From: Methanocellales archaeon
Lineage (GTDB): Archaea > Halobacteriota > UBA148
DNA: 64,000 nt
Assembly: GCA_028715985.1 (NCBI GenBank)
Contig: JAQUQR010000007.1
Span: 1 to 64,000 of the forward strand
Direction: 5' to 3'
Made by a program: the position numbers and the translations under genes. Shown piece after piece: positions 58,273-64,000 of this stretch; within the stretch, counting starts at the first letter, position 1; every line of letters begins with the position of its first letter. The notes under the pieces were generated by a model. That model worked only from the letters and a program-made list of their open reading frames with translations. It was not told the origin of the DNA and did no database searches.

Positions 58273-58687
58273 CCTTTATTTTGTATTTATTCAAATTTTC
58301 TAGGTTATGTTATGATATCTCAATTATAAGTGTAATATATGTAACAAGTGTAATTTATTTTCTAACATGGGAATAATTTGACGTTTGAAATTAAAATCAT
58401 GTAGGGATTTTGAGTCGAATTTACTGGTAAATGTCTGAAAAGATTGTTTAAATCAGTGTAGGACCTATGACTTATCTTTCCAATCGTATAAATTTCTGAG
58501 CATACCTGAATTTTCCAAAAAAAATAGGAAATTGGGCGAAGTTCCAAGCCGAGAGGAGAACCTCATATTTGCTGTCATATTTTCTGAGCTAAGCAATAGC
58601 GGAATGAAGGTGCAAAGTGGTTCAAAGAGCGATAGCGATGAGAAAGCTTGAAAGCCTACCGTAAATTCCGTTGAAATCAAAAATGGT
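58273..58687. other. Stretch without a supported gene
   Basis: AT-rich. One plus-strand frame (58439-58651) reads without a stop for about 70 codons (for instance RKLGEVPSREENLIF) but has no start codon near its beginning and no family that I know; it could be a gene remnant. No other feature seen. Confidence 0.4.
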
Positions 58688-59369
58688 TTACCAAATACGG
58701 GGTATTAATCGATATTTTACCTTTTTTGTATATTCCTTATAACCTTCCAACTCTCTTAATAAAACTTCTTCTTCGTCGAATGTTCTAAAAATTATCACAA
58801 TGATTGTAGGAACAAAAAAGATTAATGCAATATATGAGCTGAGGGCAAGAGGAATAAATAGATACATAGGCATAATTCCAGAATATATCGGATGCCTGAC
58901 AATAGCATAGGGTCCTGTTGTAATGACTTTTTGTTTTTTTATCAACTTCAACTATCTGCGAAGCATAGCTGTTTTCCTTAAACACGAAAAAACAAGTATA
59001 TATGCCAAGAAAATAACAACATCTGACGCAATAACAAGCCAAAATGGTACATTCAACCATTCTATTTGTAATCAAATCCAAGGATTAGGAGGCCTATGAA
59101 AAAGAATAATCGTGCGATTTTTACTATGGTTTTTCTTTAGCTTCTTTTTCTTTAAACCTTATTCTTCTTTCGAGAAGTTCTGGATCATGTTTTAGGAAGT
59201 ACAGTCCCACAAAAAGGAGGGGTATAAATAAAGTGCCAATAAATAACCAAGCTTGCTAGTAGTTTAATGAGCCCGCCGGCAAAAAGAGCAGCAATCCTAT
59301 AAATATAGGCACTAGAAGAAAAAGTAAGAAAATCTTTTTCTTTATATTGTGTACTTGTGACTTTTCCAT
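58688..59369 (-). pseudogene. Decayed isoprenylcysteine methyltransferase-like membrane gene
   Basis: Pieces of one membrane methyltransferase of the ICMT/PEMT type are spread over three frames. The start is good: ATG 59369 with AGGAGA. Then come a first membrane segment ending LPAGSLNY, an in-frame TAG where homologues likely have Trp, and QAWLFIGTLF...LKHDPELLERR. After frame changes follow EWLNVPFWLVIASDVV, VFKENSYASQIVEVD, and after an A7 run VITTGPYAIVRHPIYSG to the end at 58688. At least one nonsense change and about three frameshifts mean it is dead. The signature GPYxIVRHPxYxG is the SAM-binding part of this family. Confidence 0.75.
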
Positions 59370-59833
59370 AGTAATCTCCTAATTTATGTCATCACCGTCA
59401 ATCATTATTAATAAAATGTTCTATGCCTATTTTTTTATTTAAGACATATAGGCCAGTTTTCGATTGCACATAACATATCGAGGATAAAAGAACTTTACAA
59501 AGGCAATTTGGAGAGATCTTTGATTTCCCGTTTTATCCGCTGTTAGGCTAGGGCGTTGTTTTATCATGTGCTTCTGCCCGATATTTTATCCCTCGTAAAA
59601 TCGCGTTTTGCATAACTGTACCTCCACCACCAAAAAAGTCTGATACTTTCTTTTGGATTTTCCTTGTCGCTGATGAGTAATATTCAGCTGTTTAAAAACA
59701 TTTACCACTATTTGGTTGTTTTAGATATTTTTATTAAAAATTGCTTAAATTAAGCAATATTATCATTAATTAACTATATAATGGGGTTTAGGTATACACC
59801 TAATTCAGTTAAAATCAAAGGAAGGGAAAAATC
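59370..59833. other. Intergenic stretch before the DUF2589 cassette
   Basis: 464 bp, AT-rich. A TATA-like element (TATATAATG, about 59774-59782) lies 50-60 nt before ATG 59834 and probably drives the cassette. On the minus strand 59695-59548 reads KKVSDFFGGGGTVMQNAI, faintly like a DNA methylase motif; too weak to call. Confidence 0.4.
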
Positions 59834-60487
59834 ATGCCAAGTCCTGGACAAGAACTATCAAGTATAGATTTTGAATCGATGATAGGTGGCCCCCTGGTAG
59901 CGGTTATCAATGCACAGGCACAAGCCGCGATGTCAACTGTAAATTTCATTAAAGAGGTTGGATTCAAGAAGCCAAGCGCTGAACAGAACGCTGGGGGCGA
60001 TACCAGTACGGAAAAGCCCATCTACGTCACGTTTAAATATCCGAAGGAGTTGGCCCCCTATCAACCCGCCATCCCAGCTGACCCATCCGCGACACCACCA
60101 GTTGAGGCAAAAGAGGCTGTACCAGCCGTCTTTGAAACGCAGGAACTTAGAGTACCAATACTGACTATACTGCCGGTTCCATTCATCCGCATCGAGGAGA
60201 CGACAATAGACTTCAACGCGAAGATAAACTCGGTCGAATACCGCAAAACCGATACAAACCTTAAGGTCGATTCATCGCTAGAGGCAAAGGCTGGATGGTT
60301 GTGGGGTTCAGCTAAGTTGAAGGTGTCGACTGCTTATCAACGTACGACACAGGAGGGCAATTCAGTTGATCGGACTTACTCCTTAGCCATTCACGTAAAG
60401 GCCGTTCAAGACGAGATGCCTGCTGGAATGGAGAAAATGCTTAGTATCCTAGAAGGCGCGATAACATCTGTGCCCGCATCCTCATAG
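59834..60487 (+). CDS. DUF2589 family protein
   Basis: A 217-residue protein whose opening (SMIGGPLVAVINAQAQAAMS, then TVNFIKEVGF) is the DUF2589 signature. The rest has a proline-rich linker (about 70-95) and a beta-rich part (RIEETTIDFNAKINSVEYRK, then AYQRTTQEGNSVDRTYSLAIHVKA). Function unknown; members occur mostly in bacteria, often in neighbouring copies. AGGAAGGG ribosome site. First of three same-strand genes with short gaps, beside an integration scar and recombinase, so probably mobile cargo. Confidence 0.85.
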   Translation: MPSPGQELSSIDFESMIGGPLVAVINAQAQAAMSTVNFIKEVGFKKPSAEQNAGGDTSTEKPIYVTFKYPKELAPYQPAIPADPSATPPVEAKEAVPAVFETQELRVPILTILPVPFIRIEETTIDFNAKINSVEYRKTDTNLKVDSSLEAKAGWLWGSAKLKVSTAYQRTTQEGNSVDRTYSLAIHVKAVQDEMPAGMEKMLSILEGAITSVPASS

Positions 60488-60552
60488 CATTAGGGATAGA
60501 TAACGAAGTGACGAATCGATGTGGAACTCAAGACAGTTAGAGAGGGCCATAT

Positions 60553-61251
60553 ATGCCCCACCTTGGTGATTATATTGGGCATCTCTTGTCTGAGATTACA
60601 ATCGCAAGGATGCAGGCGGACATAGAAGCTGTGAGAGTAGCCGAGCTGTATGCTAGTCACCCCCTTCTACAAAATATGCCGGTGCCTCATTTTCGTTTAC
60701 CAGATGTCGAAGTGGATGTTCCAGTTGTGATTAAACAGTTGGAAGAGCCACAAGTCGGTGAAACACCCCGAGGTGTGCCGACTCTCCAAAAAATGCGAGA
60801 AGCATTTGACATGTCTCTGAAAAAACGCTTCATTAGAGATGGCATCCGTTTGAGGCCTGAGCACGAAAAAAAACTCAAAGCTGCGCTTGACGAAAAGATG
60901 GTTGCCCTTACCCAACCGATAGAGGTCTCAATTGATACTGATCGTATCGCCAATGAGCTATCTGATACAGCTTTTCGGACATTAAGTGATTTAGGCCTGC
61001 CTAAAAGGCTGATAGATCCAAAACTACAGCCGAAGTTGGAGGAGAAGCTCAAAGAAGAATTACGGGTTGAATTTCTCAAGCTACGTACGCCTCCCACGCG
61101 TCTGCAAGTGCTGACTACAACTTCTGAGATTCGTGAAGCAGGACCAAGCGAAGTCATAACGCGATTTCACCTAAAAATCTCCGAGGAGGCTTTTGAATGG
61201 ACGACGATCGAATCGGAGGGGCAGAAGAAGAGCCGTCTAGTTATGGAGTAG
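60553..61251 (+). CDS. Conserved-looking partner of DUF2589 (232 aa)
   Basis: Unknown function. The N-terminus (LGDYIGHLLSEITIARMQAD, then IEAVRVAELYASHPLL) is helical, followed by repeated FRLPDVEVDVPV-like segments. A middle charged helical part and a beta C-terminus (RLQVLTTTSEIREAGPSEVITRFHLKI) resemble the layout of DUF2589 partners. Ribosome site GAGAGGG; 65 nt after the DUF2589 gene and 7 nt before the next. No catalytic motif or membrane segment is visible. Confidence 0.75.
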   Translation: MPHLGDYIGHLLSEITIARMQADIEAVRVAELYASHPLLQNMPVPHFRLPDVEVDVPVVIKQLEEPQVGETPRGVPTLQKMREAFDMSLKKRFIRDGIRLRPEHEKKLKAALDEKMVALTQPIEVSIDTDRIANELSDTAFRTLSDLGLPKRLIDPKLQPKLEEKLKEELRVEFLKLRTPPTRLQVLTTTSEIREAGPSEVITRFHLKISEEAFEWTTIESEGQKKSRLVME

Positions 61252-61258
61252 TTCCAGT

Positions 61259-61846
61259 ATGCTGCGCATCGTGAATATCGAAGAAATCGACATCATGCTT
61301 CTGCGCATCTCCAGTTTAATTGATCAACAGGAGCGAGGAGATACTAACTTCGCCGAGAATGTAAAGGAGTGGCTCTCAAAGCTTGAGAAGATGCTCGAAA
61401 CCAACCGTATGCCGGTGGCTGGAAATGTTGCAACTTTGCGAGGACTGCTCATTTCCGCTGAACGAGGCGACATCCCCCCAGATGTCAAATTTTACGGTCG
61501 ACCCACTAGGCGCAAAATTCGAGAGACAACCACCTCCTATGTGATTCGGCAGACTTGTAATCTTGTCTCGAACGTCATTCAAAGGGACCGTGAGCGATTC
61601 GCTGAAGCAGAAGGTATAACTAGGCAACTGGTTGCACTGGCAACTGCGAAGGGATTAATACAAGAGCTACCTAATGGAAAAGATAATACCGATTTGTTAA
61701 AAGATCTATGGAAAACTCTGTCCAAAGACCCAGAACTATCATCAGGAACGGTAAATGTAGAAGGACTTATCGGACTTTACGATGCACTCATCGTGCTGGA
61801 TCGTACAATAGCTAAAGATGTTGTCGGTGCTAGACCGATATCGTAG
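61259..61846 (+). CDS. Helical protein, third gene of the DUF2589 cassette
   Basis: A 195-residue, mainly alpha-helical soluble protein of unknown family. Visible pieces are ISSLIDQQERGDTNFAENV, KEWLSKLEKML, and VIRQTCNLVSNVIQRDRERF. Closely spaced after the second gene, so coexpressed. Its 3' end overlaps the RHH gene of the other strand by 70 nt and runs to within 10 nt of the tRNA fragment, which suggests that the cassette ends here. Confidence 0.7.
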   Translation: MLRIVNIEEIDIMLLRISSLIDQQERGDTNFAENVKEWLSKLEKMLETNRMPVAGNVATLRGLLISAERGDIPPDVKFYGRPTRRKIRETTTSYVIRQTCNLVSNVIQRDRERFAEAEGITRQLVALATAKGLIQELPNGKDNTDLLKDLWKTLSKDPELSSGTVNVEGLIGLYDALIVLDRTIAKDVVGARPIS

Positions 61847-62043
61847 ATAAATCCATGCGGGGGAGGGGATTCGAACCCCCGAACTCCTACGAGACAGGAC
61901 CCTGAATCCTTTTGGTTCGGCTTTCTTTCGACTAGCTTTGCTAAATATTTTGCAATGCTCGTATTGTATTCACCAGCTCTATCTTTCAAGACCTGATGGA
62001 GATCTGTTGGGACAATGACATGGGTGTAGCCCTCTTTTGTCAT
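61777..62043 (-). CDS. Ribbon-helix-helix-like antitoxin/regulator, 3' end rewritten by a tRNA fragment
   Basis: An 88-residue frame. Residues 1-45 (THVIVPTDLHQVLKDRAGEY, then NTSIAKYLAKLVER) fit a small RHH DNA-binding protein. The rest reads through a tRNA 3'-end fragment (61856-61909) into unrelated sequence, so the natural C-terminus was probably lost or replaced by integration. ATG 62043 has a good GAGGTGA ribosome site. No toxin partner is adjacent. Confidence 0.6.
   Translation of the reverse strand: MTKEGYTHVIVPTDLHQVLKDRAGEYNTSIAKYLAKLVERKPNQKDSGSCLVGVRGFESPPPHGFIYDIGLAPTTSLAIVRSSTMSAS
61856..61909 (-). other. 3' fragment of a class II tRNA (probably tRNA-Leu): attachment-site scar
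   Basis: On the minus strand: CAGGG of the anticodon stem, a variable arm (TCCT...AGGA), a T-arm (GGGGGTTCGAATCCCC) and the acceptor 3' strand CCCCCGCA. The 5' half and the anticodon are missing, so it is not a working tRNA. A 3' tRNA fragment of this kind is the usual mark of an integrated element. Confidence 0.75.
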
Positions 62044-62094
62044 TTACTTTCACCTCGTATAAACATAAGATATACTCGTTTAGTATTTAAAGAC

Positions 62095-62113
62095 TCGAAT
62101 CCCCTCCCCCGCA
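62095..62113 (+). repeat. Second, inverted copy of the tRNA 3' end
   Basis: TCGAATCCCCTCCCCCGCA, an exact 19-bp inverted match of 61856-61874, followed by a T-run (CACAATTTTTAAC). Together the two copies flank the RHH gene head to head. It marks a second att-like site. Confidence 0.75.
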
Positions 62114-62186
62114 CAATTTTTAACTTTATTCCAAAGCCACGCTCGAATTAAAAAAGCAATACGTATGCTCTAAAGCCATCCGACAG

Positions 62187-62214
62187 GAGAATGGAGAATA
62201 GAGAATGGAGAATA
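62187..62214 (+). repeat. Tandem 14-bp repeat
   Basis: GAGAATGGAGAATA at 62187-62200 is repeated at 62201-62214. Simple purine repeat in the gap before the next gene. Confidence 0.7.
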
Positions 62215-62267
62215 GGTGAGAATATGATTTTTAAACAAAAGCAGAGGCAAAAGCCTCTTTGTCAAAA

Positions 62268-63164
62268 TTAAAATCTTTCGAGATTCTCTTCCAAATCCAC
62301 AATCGATTCTTCAGCTTTCTTAATCAGATTTTTTGCAGATCTTCTGTACTTTTTTCTAACATCATTAGCATTCTTAATAACGTCTTCCAAAAGCATTCTC
62401 CCCACAGAAGCTATGTCCCTACAAACAATTGAATTCAAATTAGCAGAGTCTGAATATTTAGATACTATTAGGTTTATTGCGTTATAATTTCCGTATTTTA
62501 AGTCATCCTTTCTGTCGTAGATGTCCTTTCTCAATAATCCAATACCTCTGGTACGCTCTGCCAAATATGCTAACCTTTCAATTTCCTTGCGTAAAGGCTG
62601 AGGATCGATGATATATACACATGGATAAAAATAGACTCTTAAATGGGAGCCTCTTAGTATCTGGGTTGTCGCCAACCTGTCATATTCTTCTTGTTTGCTA
62701 TTGGCTTTTAGGTAGCCATCTCTGTTTTTGATATACTCTACAGGAGTGTTGAATAAATCCCCAACCGATTTTAGATAAGATTTAACTGCTTTAGCAAATC
62801 TATCAAGGTTTTCAGGATTTCTCTCTAACTCGCTCATCATCGAGTTGAAGAAAATCACGGGATTTAGAGCTTTCATAGATTCACTTGCAAGTGTTTCCAT
62901 GTCAGTTTTTGGTAAATGGTCTAATGTATCATCGACTTCTAAAATGGATAGCTGAAGAAAGTCTGCAAAGGTTCTGCACAACCTGAGATACTTCTTATTT
63001 ATACCTTCGATATTAGTTAAAACATCATATAAGAAGTCAAGGTTATCTAGGTGAAAACTTTTTTCTAGTTTTCTTAGACCATATAGATTGAACTTTAGTA
63101 CTGATTTAGGTACTAGACCAAAACTGAGGGCCTCAAAGGCTTGATATCTCCTCTCAATCTCCAT
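62268..63164 (-). CDS. Unknown helical protein (298 aa)
   Basis: No family recognised. Predicted mostly alpha-helical and soluble, with a charged C-terminal coiled coil (KKYRRSAKNLIKKAEESIVD). Contains ERTRGIGLLRKDIYDRKDDL. It faces away from a small winged-helix gene across a 100-bp AT-rich promoter region, and lies between an integration scar and a recombinase, so it is probably element cargo. Confidence 0.7.
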   Translation of the reverse strand: MEIERRYQAFEALSFGLVPKSVLKFNLYGLRKLEKSFHLDNLDFLYDVLTNIEGINKKYLRLCRTFADFLQLSILEVDDTLDHLPKTDMETLASESMKALNPVIFFNSMMSELERNPENLDRFAKAVKSYLKSVGDLFNTPVEYIKNRDGYLKANSKQEEYDRLATTQILRGSHLRVYFYPCVYIIDPQPLRKEIERLAYLAERTRGIGLLRKDIYDRKDDLKYGNYNAINLIVSKYSDSANLNSIVCRDIASVGRMLLEDVIKNANDVRKKYRRSAKNLIKKAEESIVDLEENLERF

Positions 63165-63266
63165 AAACTCCCCCTAATCTATGCTTGATAATAGGATTTG
63201 TCATACCAAATATTTAAATCCTATCATACAATATATCCTAACGACATATCATAAGGAAGTCTCATA

Positions 63267-63482
63267 ATGCCAAAGGAAATTGATCCGAAAATTTTGCAGT
63301 ATCTCGCAAAGGAAGACTGGCCTGTGACAACTGAAACGGTTGCAAAGGAGCTTAAAATATCATGGAATACAGCCCAGATACATCTCTATAAGTTGCAAGC
63401 TGAAGGACTGGTGAAAGGGAAAAGGGTTGGAAGGCAAAATCAGTGGATGCTAAGTAAAAAAGGTGAAAAGGCTATAGGATAG
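63267..63482 (+). CDS. Small winged-helix regulator (71 aa)
   Basis: A winged helix-turn-helix protein: ILQYLAKEDWPVTTETVAKE, LKISWNTAQIHLYKLQAEGL, then VKGKRVGRQNQWMLSKKG. Divergent from the unknown 298-aa gene; a repeated TATCATA-type sequence between them (ATATTTAAATCCTATCATAC region) may be its operator. Probably an element-specific regulator. Confidence 0.8.
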   Translation: MPKEIDPKILQYLAKEDWPVTTETVAKELKISWNTAQIHLYKLQAEGLVKGKRVGRQNQWMLSKKGEKAIG

Positions 63483-63488
63483 CAACTG

Positions 63489-64000
63489 TTAACTTCTAGT
63501 ACCATTGGAGCTTTTACACCCTTTAACCAAACTATTAACAAAATAAAAGGCTGGAAAATCCATAGCTCCAACCAAATGTTCGAAGATGTCCTTTGTAGTG
63601 CTCTTAACAGGATAATGTTCGAACTTGATATGGGGAAAGGCAGAGCGTATCTTTCGAGCCTGACTTTTTAACAAGAAGTCAAAAGGCGGGTTCAGTTCTA
63701 TTCTCTTGATTTCCCTCTGTTTAACCCAAATTCTCTTGAAGATGGCTCTGGCTAAGTTCTTTTTCTGTCTGAAGCTGAAGATTTTGTGCAGGCGGGATAA
63801 GGTTGAGGAGAGGATCATGCACTTGTCAATGAAATCAAAGTTTGAGCTGTAATCATTTTCCAATACAGCCAACCTGTCTCTGGCATTCTTTATCTCTTTC
63901 TCGTATCTCTGGCCATATTTCTTGTAAACCTCTGGAGTGATTGTTCTTGTAGCCAAGTTATCAACTAGGGCATCCATCTTTGCCTCGTTTTCATTTATCT
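63489..64000 (-). CDS. Serine recombinase, C-terminal part (cut by window edge)
   Basis: The frame is open to the right edge, so only the C-terminal about 170 residues are seen. The pattern is that of large serine recombinases after the zinc ribbon: a coiled coil (EVYKKYGQRYEKEIKNARDR, then LAVLENDY), followed by LSSTLSRLHKIFSFRQKKNL and IFKRIWVKQREIKRIELNPP. The catalytic N-terminal domain must lie beyond 64000. It is the likely integrase of the element ending at the tRNA scar. The internal ATG at 63977 is not the true start. Confidence 0.75.
   Translation of the reverse strand, partial: INENEAKMDALVDNLATRTITPEVYKKYGQRYEKEIKNARDRLAVLENDYSSNFDFIDKCMILSSTLSRLHKIFSFRQKKNLARAIFKRIWVKQREIKRIELNPPFDFLLKSQARKIRSAFPHIKFEHYPVKSTTKDIFEHLVGAMDFPAFYFVNSLVKGCKSSNGTRS

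Noticed and set aside
58439-58651. 70-codon plus-strand frame after the giant gene
   Set aside because: No start codon near the beginning and no known relatives by eye.
59548-59695. Possible DNA methylase relic (FFGGGGTVM)
   Set aside because: A single short glycine-rich motif; not enough to support a family.

Overview
The window looks like part of an archaeal chromosome, most likely a strictly anaerobic euryarchaeon of the methanogen/ANME breadth (Methanomicrobia, Methanosarcinales or Syntrophoarchaeia-like). Signs are an archaeal family B DNA polymerase with a C-terminal PCNA-binding motif, an XPD-type FeS helicase, an MTH1184-like (DUF1922) zinc protein, a two-subunit 2-oxoacid:ferredoxin oxidoreductase, an F420H2-oxidase-type flavodiiron protein, two superoxide reductases, a DUF2080 transposon protein, and TATA boxes about 25-30 nt upstream of several starts. 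The lineage is inferred from gene content only.

Layout. 1-2.3 kb: a broken membrane-protein gene, a decayed SWIM-zinc-finger transposase and a DUF2080 gene. 2.4-16.6 kb: housekeeping genes (XPD helicase, U32 peptidase-family protein, PolB, DUF1922, acyl-CoA synthetase, class II purE-purC, carA-carB). 16.7-31.0 kb: a complete type I-B CRISPR-Cas locus on the minus strand, with 43 identical 30-bp repeats and 42 spacers. The array is fed from a leader beside cas2, then come cas2-cas1-cas4, cas3-cas5-cas7-cas8 and cas6. Three toxin-type modules lie inside it: fic, vapBC and mntA-hepT. 31.3-43.3 kb: a minus-strand redox and Fe-S island (two superoxide reductases, peroxiredoxin, IscU/IscS, ferredoxin, Kor, DsrE, TusA, TrxB, glutaredoxin, Nfu, rubredoxin, FprA, Hcp). 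43.6-49.8 kb: an unknown winged-helix protein, then the branched-chain amino acid operon leuA/cimA-ilvB-ilvN-ilvC. 49.9-58.2 kb: a membrane-anchored thioredoxin-like protein and a giant secreted subtilase/beta-helix/kelch protein of about 2,530 residues. 58.2-64 kb: accessory DNA with a decayed methyltransferase-like gene, a three-gene DUF2589 cassette, tRNA 3'-end fragments in inverted orientation around an RHH gene, an unknown gene, a winged-helix regulator and a serine recombinase cut by the window edge.

How the parts work together. The Cas genes form adaptation (Cas1-2-4), crRNA maturation (Cas6) and interference (Cas8-7-5-3) blocks. The toxin modules sit at the joins between blocks; fic overlaps cas4 by 4 nt and has its own twin-dyad control region. 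The redox island would reduce superoxide, peroxide, O2 and possibly NO or hydroxylamine with electrons from rubredoxin, F420H2 and ferredoxin, while rebuilding Fe-S clusters.

Main points for a second look: the toxin-interleaved CRISPR locus with twin 36-bp operators; two spacers that share 23 nt at the crRNA 5' (seed) side; a CarA lacking its catalytic cysteine at the canonical position; the DUF2589 cassette beside an integration scar; and several genes broken by single-base changes.
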